A DNA stretch of 64,000 nt from Grimontia marina (GCF_900060185.1 NZ_FIZY01000001.1:1-64000); one strand, 5' to 3'; shown: positions 36,726 through 46,287, numbered from the stretch's first letter. Made by a program: numbers and translations. Notes: a model not told the origin generated them from the letters alone.

Positions 36726-38825
36726 ATAGGTGTTTTCCGAGATATGTCGCGCAATGGATTCCAACATAGGGTATTTGTTTTCCAGCATTGGCGGGTAGAA
36801 ATATCCAAACTCGCTGTCGCAATACAAAGGTTCAGGCTGGTTGAAATCAGACTCTTCTGTACCGGCGAAAAATACGTGGCAAGGAGTACCAACTGCAGTG
36901 GTCAGGCGGTGGACCGCCGTACCTGCTGTGATCACTGCATCTAATTGTTTAATGGCGGCTGCGGTACCTTCAAAATCATCACGCAGATCTAACCCTTCAA
37001 GCTGCAACACTCTGATTTTAGAGATCTTTTCAATTTTTTTAAGTTCTTTGTTGCAATCACCGTATTGGAGGTTGATAAACACGGCATCCGGGACCTGTTT
37101 GACCAAATGCGCAACTTCTTCGGCAATCAGGTAGTGTATGTTACGCGTTGCCGCAGCCAGACCACTTCGCCAGCAAATGCCAATCAACTTCTTTCCAGCA
37201 CACAGGTTACGGATGTCATCCAGCTTAGATTGCCAATGCGCTTTCTTGTCTTCCGGCAAATTCACGTAACCAGATTGGTAAACGTGACGGCCATGTTTTT
37301 CAAAGCAGATCCCGGCAAGGCTACCACCTGCCACCCAGGAAGTGATGTCATTCATCACGTTTTCTGGGATATGGATGTCTTCGCCTTCAATGCGTTTAAC
37401 CGGGACCATAACCGCCTCCGGGTAAGCGCGGTTAAGCACTGATTCCAAGCGAGGGTCACAGGCTACATAAACCCTCTTAGTATTTTCCAGCACCATAGCA
37501 AGATTATGGAAATAAAGGATTTCATCACCCACACCTTGTTCTGGCATTACCAGTACGACGTCATCTTTCGGACGCTCAAGGCTCCACTGTGGCAAGCTAC
37601 CACTGTAGCGCAGTCGACGATGGCAAGTGAGACCAAGCTCATTGGCGCGGTAATAGTTTTCCCATTCGCCGAGTGTGCGGTAGACAAAGCTGACGTTAAA
37701 ACCAGCTTCCACATCTTCCGGATACTTGGCAATGTAATCTTCAAGCAAAGCTTTCGAGGCTTTGGCTTCACCTTTATACCAAAGTACTTCAGCGAGATAT
37801 GTCGATAGACGCAGCTTGTTTTCTTGGTTTGCCAAGCTGGCTGCCTGTTGAATGCGTTGCTGACATTCCAGAATTGCGTCTGGTGTGAAGTTATGGCGCT
37901 TGCGCAACAACTGGAAGCTTGCGGTTGCCAGGCGGTTCAGCAAATCCACGTCGGTCGGGTATTGTTTAATAAAAGTTTTGGCTTGTCGGAAGGCTTCCAG
38001 CCAGTTTTCTTCTTTTTCATAGCTGAGCACTATCAAGCGGCAAAAAAGTGGCTCGTCAGGCCAAACGTTCAGGCCAAATCGCGCATGTTCTCTGGCCGCT
38101 TTGTAGTCTTCAATTTTGATCGCACTGTTGCTAAGCAGCACTAGGATTTCTTGTTCTGACGTGTCTTCATTAAATGCTCGCAGTAGGTATTGGCGCGCAA
38201 GACCGAAGTTTTCCTCACCCAAGTATATCTTTGCCAAACCAAGAAGTGCTATTGGGTTATCACCAGCCACACTGAGCACTGCGTTAAAAAGTTGTTTGGC
38301 TTGATCTAACTTGCCGCTTTCCACCATCTGGTTAGCGAGGGTAAGGGTTTCTTGTACTTCGGCATCTAACGCGGCATTTTTTTGTGCTGAGACATGATTC
38401 ATCTGTTTTGCCGTGCGGCGGCTCTCTCCCATCTTGCCGATCGCTGCGGTAAGTTGTTGCCGCATGGCGAGAAGCTCCTGATGATCTGGTGCCACACCAA
38501 GCAGTGCGTCGACGATCTCCAGCGCGTCTTTATTCATGCCGTTTTGTGCTAGCAAGGTTGCTTTGTCGAAAAGGATAGAGGCATCGCCGGGCTCGACAGT
38601 CAAGGCATGGTCGAGTTTTATCAGTGCTTCCTTCCAAGCGCCTTCTTCGCTGTCCATTACCGCCAGTACCTGTAGTACTGGCAAGGCATCCGGGGCAAGG
38701 GAGAGAATATGTTCGAACACCTCTCGGGCTTCGCGTTTTTTCTGATGTTGGTAGAGCGAAACGCCATGCTCAAACGCTTGTTCCAGTGTCATAGCACTTT
38801 CATTGGTTTGGGAGGGATTGTTCAT
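36708..38825 (-). CDS. TPR protein with C-terminal glycosyltransferase domain (candidate flagellin glycosyltransferase)
   Basis: A 705-aa cytoplasmic protein. Residues 15 to about 390 form tetratricopeptide-type helix pairs (DALPVLQVLAVMDSEEGAW, NPIALLGLAKIYLGEENF, VEAGFNVSFVYRTLGEWENY). The C-terminal part (about 425-690) looks like a GT-B glycosyltransferase of the GT9/GT41 kind: VVLVMPEQGVGDEILYFHNLA at the start and AVITAGTAVHRLTTAVGTPCHVFFAG near the sugar-nucleotide site. This is the architecture of Caulobacter FlmG, in which TPRs bind flagellin and the GT domain modifies it. It is divergent from two flagellin genes, which supports that role. The last codons appear frameshifted (see findings). 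Confidence 0.75.
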   Translation of the reverse strand: MNNPSQTNESAMTLEQAFEHGVSLYQHQKKREAREVFEHILSLAPDALPVLQVLAVMDSEEGAWKEALIKLDHALTVEPGDASILFDKATLLAQNGMNKDALEIVDALLGVAPDHQELLAMRQQLTAAIGKMGESRRTAKQMNHVSAQKNAALDAEVQETLTLANQMVESGKLDQAKQLFNAVLSVAGDNPIALLGLAKIYLGEENFGLARQYLLRAFNEDTSEQEILVLLSNSAIKIEDYKAAREHARFGLNVWPDEPLFCRLIVLSYEKEENWLEAFRQAKTFIKQYPTDVDLLNRLATASFQLLRKRHNFTPDAILECQQRIQQAASLANQENKLRLSTYLAEVLWYKGEAKASKALLEDYIAKYPEDVEAGFNVSFVYRTLGEWENYYRANELGLTCHRRLRYSGSLPQWSLERPKDDVVLVMPEQGVGDEILYFHNLAMVLENTKRVYVACDPRLESVLNRAYPEAVMVPVKRIEGEDIHIPENVMNDITSWVAGGSLAGICFEKHGRHVYQSGYVNLPEDKKAHWQSKLDDIRNLCAGKKLIGICWRSGLAAATRNIHYLIAEEVAHLVKQVPDAVFINLQYGDCNKELKKIEKISKIRVLQLEGLDLRDDFEGTAAAIKQLDAVITAGTAVHRLTTAVGTPCHVFFAGTEESDFNQPEPLYCDSEFGYFYPPMLENKYPMLESIARHISENTYPHPVS

Positions 38826-39043
38826 AAAGGATCCATATAGTTATTCGAACGAAAAACCTAAGTTTTTAAACTAAATAAAAGACAGCAAATACCATGCCGG
38901 AAGACGCGTGTTTTATGGATGAACTCGCATATGTTTTATGGATAAATCCCTTTATCTCTGTTTTGAGAACAAAAATTTATTTGAACAAAATGTGATTCAA
39001 CCCTCTTGTTTGTAAGATCTGGTGCTATGTTTATGAGGAGGCA

Positions 39044-39109
39044 ATGACCGGAGGCGGCAAGTTGCCGATTTTCTTGAGAAGAAAGTCAAATTATTTGCCG
39101 TTTTGTTAG
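39044..39109 (+). CDS. Possible 22-codon leader ORF upstream of flagellin 1
   Basis: ATG at 39044 is preceded by GAGGAGG at 5-bp spacing. The frame encodes MTGGGKLPIFLRRKSNYLPF plus Cys, then TAG at 39107. It lies before, not after, the flagellin sigma-54 promoter, so it would need another promoter. The ribosome site is better than that of many real genes here, but so short a frame can occur by chance. No function is suggested. Confidence 0.2.
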   Translation: MTGGGKLPIFLRRKSNYLPFC

Positions 39110-39162
39110 TCAGCTCCGCTCTTGTTGCTTTTAAGTTTTTGATAATAAAGACTTTCCAAAAA

Positions 39163-39180
39163 TTGGCATGCTATTTGAAT
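39163..39180 (+). promoter_or_regulatory. Sigma-54-like promoter of flagellin 1
   Basis: TTGGCATGCTATTTGAAT: strong -24 box, N10, and GA in place of GC at -12, the same variation as at flgK. It lies about 137 bp before the flagellin ATG. Confidence 0.55.
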
Positions 39181-39316
39181 AACATTCGGCATGAGGTATC
39201 AGTTGTATTGATACCATTCCTGATAACGAACTGAAGGCTGGTCCCGCTTCTACATTCGGACAATTTGTCGCGGGTAGGCTGTTTCGCAAAATACGCGAAA
39301 GTCAAAGGAGAGCAAA

Positions 39317-40459
39317 ATGGGTGTAACAGTTAACACCAACGTGTCTGCGATGACTGCGCAGCGTTACCTGAACAAGTCGACAAACGATTTAAATACGTCG
39401 ATGGAACGCTTGTCGTCTGGTAGTCGGATCAACAGTGCGAAAGATGATGCCGCTGGTCTGCAGATTTCAAACCGACTCATTGCACAAACACGTGGCTTGG
39501 ACGTTGCAATGCGCAACGCTAACGATGGTATTTCAATTGCCCAAACAGCAGAAGGTGCTATGCAGGAATCGACCAATATCCTGCAACGTATGCGTGACCT
39601 GTCTCTGCAATCGGCGAATGGTGCGAATGGTAAGTCTGAACGTATTGCGATTCAGGAAGAAGTGTCAGCTCTTCAGGATGAACTCAACCGTATTGCAGAA
39701 ACCACTGCATTTGGTGGTCGCCGACTACTGAATGGCTCATTTGGTGAAGCGGCATTCCAGATTGGTGCTGACTCTGGTGAGGCCATTATCATGGGGTTGA
39801 GCAGTATCCGTGCTGACGATTTCCGTATGGGCGGTACTGAGTTTATTGCTTCTTCCGGTAAATCGGCTGGTTGGGAAGTGGCAAGTACGGCAGCGACACT
39901 GACTATGGCGTTTACGACCAAAGACGGTAACTCCATTAACCTGAATATCGACGCTAAAGTGGGTGACGATATTGAAGAAGTGGCGACCTATATTAATGGT
40001 CAGTCTGATGAGATGGTGACAGCCTCTGTAGACGAAGCAGGTCAACTGCAGATCTTCATCGCTGAAGAGAAGCTATCTGGCAATGTCACCTTTGGCGGTG
40101 GCCTCTCAGCCTCTCTAGGCTTAGTGACTGGTGCAGGTGCAGGAGCGACCACGCAAGATATTGACGTCAGCGATGCAGGTGGCGCACAGATGGCTGTAGG
40201 TATTATTGACTCAGCGATGCAGTACATCGACAGTCAGCGAGCTGATTTGGGTGCAAAGCAAAACCGCTTGAGCCATACCATCAGTAACCTCTCTAACATC
40301 CAGGAAAACGTTTCTGCGTCCAACAGCCGCATCCGCGACACTGATTTTGCGAAAGAAACGACGGAGCTCACCAAAGGCCAAATTCTGCAGCAGGCAAGTA
40401 CCTCTATTCTTGCTCAGGCAAAGCAGTTGCCACAGGCGGCGCTCAACCTCCTCCAGTAA
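39317..40459 (+). CDS. Flagellin 1 (polar filament subunit)
   Basis: A 380-aa filament protein. The N-terminal D0/D1 region ([42 protein letters not shown]) and the C-terminal D1/D0 region ([21 protein letters not shown] to ALNLLQ) are conserved. The variable centre (about 175-290) is small and rich in Ala, Gly, Ser and Thr. It is behind a sigma-54-like promoter, like FlaA of V. cholerae, the flagellin needed for filament formation; that correspondence is inferred from the promoter only. It has its own terminator. Confidence 0.95.
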   Translation: MGVTVNTNVSAMTAQRYLNKSTNDLNTSMERLSSGSRINSAKDDAAGLQISNRLIAQTRGLDVAMRNANDGISIAQTAEGAMQESTNILQRMRDLSLQSANGANGKSERIAIQEEVSALQDELNRIAETTAFGGRRLLNGSFGEAAFQIGADSGEAIIMGLSSIRADDFRMGGTEFIASSGKSAGWEVASTAATLTMAFTTKDGNSINLNIDAKVGDDIEEVATYINGQSDEMVTASVDEAGQLQIFIAEEKLSGNVTFGGGLSASLGLVTGAGAGATTQDIDVSDAGGAQMAVGIIDSAMQYIDSQRADLGAKQNRLSHTISNLSNIQENVSASNSRIRDTDFAKETTELTKGQILQQASTSILAQAKQLPQAALNLLQ

Positions 40460-40477
40460 TCTGGAATATAGGTCCCG

Positions 40478-40506
40478 AAAAGCGGCAAGCGGTTGCCGCT
40501 TTTTTT
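40478..40506 (+). terminator. Terminator of flagellin 1
   Basis: AAAAGCGGCA / TGCCGCTTTTTT with a 6-nt loop and a long T-run, 18 bp after the stop. Confidence 0.92.
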
Positions 40507-40724
40507 GTGCGTTTTTTGCGCCTCCAGTCTGAATTTCTCCCTCATATCTTTATGTGTGAAGCCTTGTTATTACTGGGTTTCTGGCTGTTCGCCTCTTTTT
40601 CCGCGACAAATTTTTTAAATCATTTCTAAAGTTTTTCCCCTTTAAGGCGAAAACCTTCATAGCGCCATGATTTTACGGATTTTCACCCTCAAAGGTGGCT
40701 TGTAAAAAAGTAGGAAAAAAGGTG

Positions 40725-40751
40725 TAAAGGTTTTTCCGAACGTGCCGTTAC
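40725..40751 (+). promoter_or_regulatory. Sigma-28 promoter of flagellin 2
   Basis: TAAA at 40725-40728, exactly 15 bp, then GCCGTTAC at 40744-40751 (consensus TAAA-N15-GCCGATAA), about 80 bp before the flagellin 2 ATG. Confidence 0.7.
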
Positions 40752-40830
40752 ATGGGTTGTGAGAGATTTAGAACTGGTTTTCCCTGGGTTGCTGGGCGGA
40801 AGCCGGACTTAGTACCAAAGGAGAATAGTT

Positions 40831-41970
40831 ATGGCTATTACAGTAAACACTAACGTGCCTGCAATGACCGCTCAGCGCTACTTGAACAGCTCAACCGATG
40901 CGTTGAACAATTCGATGGAGCGTCTGTCGTCAGGTTTTCGAATCAACAGTGCAAAGGATGATGCAGCAGGTCTGCAAATCTCTAACCGCCTGATTTCACA
41001 AAGCCGTGGCTTGGACGTTGCAGTACGTAACGCAAACGACGGTATCTCAATGTCGCAAACTGCTGAAGGTGCGATGGAAGAATCCACCAACATCCTGCAG
41101 CGTATGCGAGACCTGTCACTGCAATCTGCGAACGGTGCCAACGGTGACCAAGAGCGTTTGGCCATCCAGGAAGAAATTGTTGCCCTTCAAGACGAGCTGA
41201 ACCGTATCGCGGAAACCACTTCGTTTGGTGGTGCGAAATTGTTGAACGGTACTTACGGTACCAAAGCATTCCAAATCGGTGCTGACGCGGGTGAAGCGGT
41301 CTTCATGGAGTTCAAGAACATCCGTGCTGACGAAGCAATGATGGGTGGTGCGACCTATAAAGCGACTGTGGCGGCATCTGCAGACATGGCTGCTTGGACC
41401 GCAACTGGTGGCTCTACTCTGTCTATGGCGATCACTAATGCGGACGGTACGACTGCGACCATCAACGTTTCTTCAAAAGCAGGCGATGATGTTGAAGAAG
41501 TAGCAACGTACATTAATGGTCAGGCAGATGGCAAAGTGTCAGCGTCTGTGACTGAAAACGGCGAACTGCAAATCGTATCTGCTTCAGGTGCTGATGTTGC
41601 ATTCACCGGTGCACTGGCGACCTCTCTGGGCATTGCAGGTGCAACGAAAGTTGACCAAACAGTGCAAGATGTTGACGTCAGCACCGTTGGTGGCGCTCAG
41701 CGCGCAGTTGGTCTTGTGGATAATGCGATGCAATACATCGATTCACATCGTGCCGAATTGGGTGCGAAACAGAACCGCTTAAGCCACGCGATTGCGAACC
41801 TGGATAACGTTAACGAGAACGTTAGCGCATCTAACAGCCGCATCCGTGACGTTGATTTTGCAAAAGAAACGACTCAGTTCACTAAATCTCAGATCCTACA
41901 GCAGTCAGGTACGTCTATACTTGCACAAGCGAAGCAAGCACCGTCAGCTGCACTGAGCCTGTTAGGCTAA
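40831..41970 (+). CDS. Flagellin 2 (polar filament subunit)
   Basis: A 379-aa paralogue of flagellin 1 with near-identical N- and C-terminal regions ([44 protein letters not shown]) and a diverged Ala/Thr/Ser-rich centre (about 175-290). Unlike flagellin 1 it is preceded by a sigma-28-type promoter, so it should be made later, after FlgM export. It is followed by a hairpin lacking a T-run and then, 66 bp on, by flaG. Confidence 0.95.
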   Translation: MAITVNTNVPAMTAQRYLNSSTDALNNSMERLSSGFRINSAKDDAAGLQISNRLISQSRGLDVAVRNANDGISMSQTAEGAMEESTNILQRMRDLSLQSANGANGDQERLAIQEEIVALQDELNRIAETTSFGGAKLLNGTYGTKAFQIGADAGEAVFMEFKNIRADEAMMGGATYKATVAASADMAAWTATGGSTLSMAITNADGTTATINVSSKAGDDVEEVATYINGQADGKVSASVTENGELQIVSASGADVAFTGALATSLGIAGATKVDQTVQDVDVSTVGGAQRAVGLVDNAMQYIDSHRAELGAKQNRLSHAIANLDNVNENVSASNSRIRDVDFAKETTQFTKSQILQQSGTSILAQAKQAPSAALSLLG

Positions 41971-41985
41971 TAGCAAGACGAAAAA

Positions 41986-42012
41986 TGACGGTGAGCTTGC
42001 CCCTCACCGTCA
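41986..42012 (+). terminator. Strong hairpin after flagellin 2 (no T-run)
   Basis: TGACGGTGAG / CTCACCGTCA, a perfect 10-bp stem with a 7-nt loop, 16 bp after the stop. Without a U-tract it may protect flagellin mRNA or act as a partial terminator, letting some transcription reach flaG. Confidence 0.5.
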
Positions 42013-42036
42013 ATAGCTAACAGGAGGTGAACTACG

Positions 42037-42459
42037 ATGGACCTATCATCCGTTTCGACGTCATCCCTGTCTCATGTGACTCCACAGTCAGGCACGAAAG
42101 TTGCTAGCAGTAAACAATCTGTGGAGGGGACTCAACCCAACATCACGAACCAGCGGCAGATGGCAGAGAATGTTGAAAAGCTGTCTCAGCGCCGTGTAGA
42201 ACAAGTCCAAAAGCTTGAAGATACGCGTCGTATGCAGCAAGAACAGCTCGAAATGCTGGTTGAGCGACTGGATGAGTTTGTGTCTACCTTTAACAAAGGC
42301 TTGTCATTTCGACTCGATGAGGATTCAGGAAGAAGTGTGGTTACTGTCTACGAAATGAGTAGTGGTGACATCATTCGACAGATTCCCGAGAAAGAAATGC
42401 TAGAGCTAGCTCAGCAACTGTCTCTTCATGCGAGGGGGCTCGTTGCAGAAAAGGTATAA
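42037..42459 (+). CDS. flaG: FlaG family protein
   Basis: A 140-aa cytoplasmic protein. The N-terminus is low in complexity and the C-terminal FlaG domain has FNKGLSFRLDEDSGRSVVTVYE, SSGDIIRQIPEKEMLELAQQL. FlaG affects filament length in several bacteria. It has a strong AGGAGG ribosome site and leads the flaG-fliD-flaI-fliS group in the usual Vibrio order; no separate promoter was found. Confidence 0.9.
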   Translation: MDLSSVSTSSLSHVTPQSGTKVASSKQSVEGTQPNITNQRQMAENVEKLSQRRVEQVQKLEDTRRMQQEQLEMLVERLDEFVSTFNKGLSFRLDEDSGRSVVTVYEMSSGDIIRQIPEKEMLELAQQLSLHARGLVAEKV

Positions 42460-42474
42460 CTGAGGTAAGTAACA

Positions 42475-43845
42475 ATGGGTTTAAGCGCAACAGGCCTTGG
42501 CAGTGGCATGGACATCAACTCCATGGTCAGCAAAATTGTTGAAGCCGAGAGAGCGCCCAAACAAGAGCGTATCGTGAGAGGCTTGAACGATGTTGAAACT
42601 AACATCAGTGCTTACGGCAGGCTTAAAACTTCCCTCGATACGATGAAAGACATGATGTATGACTTTCGCCGTAATAATACCTTCGCGGCGCGGAGTACAG
42701 TTTCAAACAATCCAGAAGCTGTCTCCGCCTCCGCCGACCACCAAGCCGTTACCGGTGTTTACTCCATCGATGTACAGCAACTCGCGCAGTCTCACAAGCT
42801 AGTTTCTGACGGTTTAGACTCCAAGGCCGATTTTGGCGCAGGGCAAATCACACTGAGTTTGGGCGGCCGAACTACCACGATTGATATCGACGCGAACAGC
42901 AGTTCGCTACTCGACATCGTTAGAACCATCAATAACAATGCAAGCAATCCTGGTATCAAAGCCTCTGTCATTAATGATGATAGCGGGGCGAGGTTGATCC
43001 TCGGTGGAGACAAAACAGGCGCAGACAACCAAATTTCGGTCAGTGTGAATGCTCCAGTAACCTCACCGTTGCAGGCACTGGCATATAACCCGGCCAGTGC
43101 AACCAATTCGATGAATGAAATGCAAGCCGCTTTAGATGCCCGCATTCTGATCGATGGACTGGCTTCGGTTTCCAGCGATACCAACACCTTTGCTGACGCT
43201 ATCCGGGGCGTGGAAATAGAAGTGTCTCAATTGACTGCACCCTCAGATGGCCCTGTGGTCATCACGGTGGATGAAGACAGAGACACCGTAAAAGCGTCAC
43301 TCGAAGAGTTTGTTGATGCTTACAATGCCTTCTATCAGGTAACAAAGGCGTTATCTAAATACGACCCGGAAACCCAACAAGGTGGTCCTTTGGTGGGTGA
43401 CAGCGTTATTCGATCTGCGGTTAACCAAATGCGCTCGTTGTTTTCTACGCCAATTGAAGGCGCACCGGATTCCCTGAAAACGCTCAGTGAACTTGGTATC
43501 TCCACCACTATGGATGGACGTTTAGAAATCAACTACAACCTGCTGGACAAACAATTGACGCGCAACTTTGGTGCGTTAGAAGGCTTCTTCGGTGGTAATC
43601 AGGGGTTCGCCCGTAAAGTGGAAGACACTGTAAAGAACTTTACCGGGGTGGGTGGCGCAATCCGTAATCGTGAATCCAGTCTGGGTGATCAGCGTATCCG
43701 ACTGCAAGATGAGCAGGACAAACTGGATCGCCGAATGGAAGACTTGGAAAACCGTACTTTAAAACAGTTTTCCGCTATGGATAACGCGATGGCAGAGATG
43801 CAATCTCAATTGTCCGCCATGATGAATATCATGCCGGCAATGTAA
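42475..43845 (+). CDS. fliD: Flagellar filament cap protein FliD (HAP2, FlaH)
   Basis: A 456-aa cap that places flagellin at the filament tip. FliD N-terminus: LSATGLGSGMDINSMVSKIVEAE. The centre is variable, and the C-terminal part has SLGDQRIRLQDEQDKLDRRMEDLENRTLKQFSAMDNAMAEMQSQ, whose terminal helices resemble known FliD. It sits 15 bp after flaG and 5 bp before flaI in one operon. Confidence 0.95.
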   Translation: MGLSATGLGSGMDINSMVSKIVEAERAPKQERIVRGLNDVETNISAYGRLKTSLDTMKDMMYDFRRNNTFAARSTVSNNPEAVSASADHQAVTGVYSIDVQQLAQSHKLVSDGLDSKADFGAGQITLSLGGRTTTIDIDANSSSLLDIVRTINNNASNPGIKASVINDDSGARLILGGDKTGADNQISVSVNAPVTSPLQALAYNPASATNSMNEMQAALDARILIDGLASVSSDTNTFADAIRGVEIEVSQLTAPSDGPVVITVDEDRDTVKASLEEFVDAYNAFYQVTKALSKYDPETQQGGPLVGDSVIRSAVNQMRSLFSTPIEGAPDSLKTLSELGISTTMDGRLEINYNLLDKQLTRNFGALEGFFGGNQGFARKVEDTVKNFTGVGGAIRNRESSLGDQRIRLQDEQDKLDRRMEDLENRTLKQFSAMDNAMAEMQSQLSAMMNIMPAM

Positions 43846-43850
43846 GAGAG

Positions 43851-44150
43851 ATGACGATGCAAGCTTTGCTATCCCAACTGTCAGAGATTGATGAACAGCT
43901 TCTGGCAATACTGAATTCAGACCCTGTCGACTCCAGTGAGATGGCACGGTTATTGAATAATAGAAAACAATGTCTGGCAGAAATCACGGTGTTGCCGGAA
44001 AAGCCGGAACAAGCTGCATGGTCAAAGGCAATCGCCAGAACAGAGCAGTTATTTAGTCTTATAAAAGTACAGCGTGATAGCGCTGCCGCCCATGCCAGTC
44101 GTTTTAAGAAAGGGCGCCAGTCAGTGCAAGTTTATAAAAAGTTCGAGTAG
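43851..44150 (+). CDS. flaI: FlaI, FliT-like flagellar chaperone candidate
   Basis: A 99-aa predicted helical protein (LSQLSEIDEQLLAILNSD; EQAAWSKAIARTEQLFSLIKVQRDSAAAHASRFKKG). The position between fliD and fliS is that of flaI in V. parahaemolyticus and fliT in enterics, so a chaperone role for FliD is likely. Sequence similarity in this family is low, so the assignment rests mainly on context. A second ATG lies two codons downstream (43857). Confidence 0.75.
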   Translation: MTMQALLSQLSEIDEQLLAILNSDPVDSSEMARLLNNRKQCLAEITVLPEKPEQAAWSKAIARTEQLFSLIKVQRDSAAAHASRFKKGRQSVQVYKKFE

Positions 44151-44162
44151 GTGAGGAATGTT

Positions 44163-44567
44163 ATGAGAGGGTCACTTCAGGCCTACAAAAAAGTTTCAGT
44201 AGACAGCCAGCTGAGTGCTGCATCACCACACAAGGTGATTCAAATGCTAATGGCGGGCGCTATCGAACGTTTGGTTCAGGGCAAAGCGGCAATGTTGCAA
44301 GGTGACGTTGCAGTGAAAGGCGAACGTCTGGGTAAGGCGCTGGATATTATCATTAGCCTGCGTACGTGTTTGTCGATGGATGATGGCGGTGAAATTGCAA
44401 CTAACTTGGATGCACTTTACGACTTTATGATCCGTCAAATTTCTGAGGCAAACCGAGACAACTTGGAAACACCTATCGACGATGTGATCGATATTTTGCG
44501 CGAAATTAAATCAGCGTGGGATCAAATACCGGCTGAGTATCACAATATCACCTCTGCAGACGCATAA
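44163..44567 (+). CDS. fliS: Flagellin export chaperone FliS
   Basis: A 134-aa helical chaperone that keeps flagellin unfolded for export. The family pattern is clear: MRGSLQAYKKVSVDSQLSAASPHKVIQMLMAGAIERL, described as the N-terminal helix, then LGKALDIIISLRTCLSMDDGGEIATNLDALYDFM. A GTG 12 bp upstream is in frame, but GAGGA precedes the ATG at 44163 and matches the family start. It ends the flaG operon. Confidence 0.94.
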   Translation: MRGSLQAYKKVSVDSQLSAASPHKVIQMLMAGAIERLVQGKAAMLQGDVAVKGERLGKALDIIISLRTCLSMDDGGEIATNLDALYDFMIRQISEANRDNLETPIDDVIDILREIKSAWDQIPAEYHNITSADA

Positions 44568-44739
44568 AATCTCGTCGGATTCACTACAATCTATTCTGTC
44601 TTGGTACTGGAGTCACAGCTTTATTGTGTCTCTGGTTGCCTTATAGCAAGCAATAATTACAATAGCTGGATTATTTAGTTATTGGTGACATTCGTCTCGC
44701 CGATGACTTAGAAAGTTTTAGGGCAGATATATCTCACAC

Positions 44740-46215
44740 ATGCAAGGTTTAACGAAGATTCTTGTTATCGAGGATGATGAAAAATTTCGTCACGATTTAG
44801 GCGTTGTCTTGGAGTTTATTGGTGAGCAATACCTGCTATGTTCGACCACTGAGCTAAATGATTCGCATTGGAAACAGGCCGAGGGCGCTTGCTTTCTGGG
44901 TAACATTCACTCACCACAGCGCTTTTCACAGGTGCTGGACAGTTTGGCAATTAACAATCATATTCCTGTTATAGCGCTTGCGAAACATAAAACGGAATTG
45001 TCTGGACTGCCGAATTTTGTTGGTGAGCTTGAGCTGCCACTAAATTACCCCCAACTTGCTGATGCACTCCGACACTGTAAGGAGTTTTCTGGCAAGCTTG
45101 CATTTAACATTCCTCAACTTAGCCGAAAAAATACGCTCTTCAGAAGCATGGTTGGTCGTAGTGAAGCTATCGCTGATGTTCGTCATCTTATCGAGCAAGT
45201 TGCTGGAACCGACGCCAGCGTACTGATTCTAGGTGAATCTGGTACCGGTAAAGAAGTTGTTGCACGCAACATCCATTACCATTCGCAGCGCGGTAAAGGG
45301 CCTTTCGTGCCCGTAAACTGCGGTGCGATTCCACCGGAACTGCTAGAGAGTGAACTGTTCGGTCACGAGAAAGGGGCATTTACTGGCGCAATTTCTGCGC
45401 GTAAAGGCCGCTTTGAACTGGCAGAGGGCGGCACTCTATTCCTGGACGAAATTGGCGACATGCCGCAGCCGATGCAGGTCAAACTACTTCGTGTGCTTCA
45501 GGAGCGTTGCTTTGAGCGTGTTGGCGGCAATAAGACCATTCAGGTGAATGTGCGTGTTGTGGCGGCGACACACCGCAATCTCGACACTATGATCGAAGAA
45601 GGCTCATTCCGTGAGGATCTATTTTATCGCCTGAACGTATTCCCTATCGAAATGCCGGCATTGCGTGAACGTATTGAAGATACACCATTGCTGATTCAGG
45701 AACTGATGGCGCGTTTGGAGGCAGAAGGCGGGAATCAGGTGCACCTGACGCCTCGTGCTATCAGCTCGCTGATGGAACACGACTGGCCAGGTAACGTTCG
45801 TGAACTCGCGAACCTGATTGAGCGCATGGTTATTTTGTATCCGGGCCAAATGGTGGATGTGAACAGACTGCCGAAGAAATATCGTTACAGCGACATTCCC
45901 GAATTTCAGCCTGAGACGCTGGGTGGTTTTGAAGCAGAGGAGGATCTGGAACGTGATGCTCTTCATGCCGTGTTTGCAATGGATGAACCGGAAGAAGAGA
46001 TGCCTGGCTTTGCCAATCCTTCGACTGCTGGGCTCCCACCAGAAGGTGTTGACCTTAAGGCGATGCTGGCAGACCTGGAAGTAGACATGATTCGTCAGGC
46101 ACTGGAGGCGCAAATGGGCATCGTGGCACGCGCAGCAGATATGCTGGGTATGCGACGCACAACACTGGTTGAGAAAATGCGTAAATACGGCCTGAACAAA
46201 GAAGATATTGCCTGA
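44740..46215 (+). CDS. flrA: Master flagellar regulator FlrA (sigma-54 activator)
   Basis: A 491-aa enhancer-binding protein at the top of the polar flagellar hierarchy. The N-terminal FleQ/FlrA receiver-like domain (1-120) lacks a usual phosphoacceptor (around N55). The AAA+ domain has Walker A GESGTGKE (165-172), the sigma-54 contact motif GAFTGA (212-217) and Walker [11 protein letters not shown]-terminal Fis-type helix-turn-helix includes [21 protein letters not shown]. The receiver domain is where c-di-GMP and FlhG act in related proteins. No sigma-54 promoter precedes it, which fits a class I gene. Confidence 0.95.
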   Translation: MQGLTKILVIEDDEKFRHDLGVVLEFIGEQYLLCSTTELNDSHWKQAEGACFLGNIHSPQRFSQVLDSLAINNHIPVIALAKHKTELSGLPNFVGELELPLNYPQLADALRHCKEFSGKLAFNIPQLSRKNTLFRSMVGRSEAIADVRHLIEQVAGTDASVLILGESGTGKEVVARNIHYHSQRGKGPFVPVNCGAIPPELLESELFGHEKGAFTGAISARKGRFELAEGGTLFLDEIGDMPQPMQVKLLRVLQERCFERVGGNKTIQVNVRVVAATHRNLDTMIEEGSFREDLFYRLNVFPIEMPALRERIEDTPLLIQELMARLEAEGGNQVHLTPRAISSLMEHDWPGNVRELANLIERMVILYPGQMVDVNRLPKKYRYSDIPEFQPETLGGFEAEEDLERDALHAVFAMDEPEEEMPGFANPSTAGLPPEGVDLKAMLADLEVDMIRQALEAQMGIVARAADMLGMRRTTLVEKMRKYGLNKEDIA

Positions 46216-46253
46216 TCGCAAACATTCCTTCGTGATACGGAATTGATTCATAT

Positions 46254-46287
46254 GAAAGCGAAGTCATTTTTTTGACTTCGCTTTTTT
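46254..46287 (+). terminator. Terminator of flrA
   Basis: AAAGCGAAGTCA / TGACTTCGCTTTTTT with a T-rich loop, 38 bp after the stop. Confidence 0.9.

Larger units (their letters stand above)
38829..39316. other. Divergent regulatory region between the TPR-glycosyltransferase and flagellin 1
   Basis: A 488-bp gap. It holds the sigma-54-like promoter of flagellin 1 (39163-39180) with a long leader, AAAGGAG before the flagellin ATG, and a 22-codon ORF with a strong GAGGAGG ribosome site at 39044. No clear promoter for the glycosyltransferase was found on the minus strand. Confidence 0.6.
40460..40830. other. Intergenic region between the two flagellins
   Basis: A 371-bp gap holding the flagellin 1 terminator (40478-40506) and the sigma-28 promoter of flagellin 2 (40725-40751). 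AAAGGAG lies before the flagellin 2 ATG. The stretch between 40510 and 40720 is AT-rich and shows nothing else recognisable. Confidence 0.7.

Noticed and set aside
44633-44649. GG-N10-GC upstream of flrA (CTGGTTGCCTTATAGCAAG)
   Set aside because: The -12 side reads TAGC rather than TTGC, and FlrA is normally a class I gene outside sigma-54 control. Probably chance.
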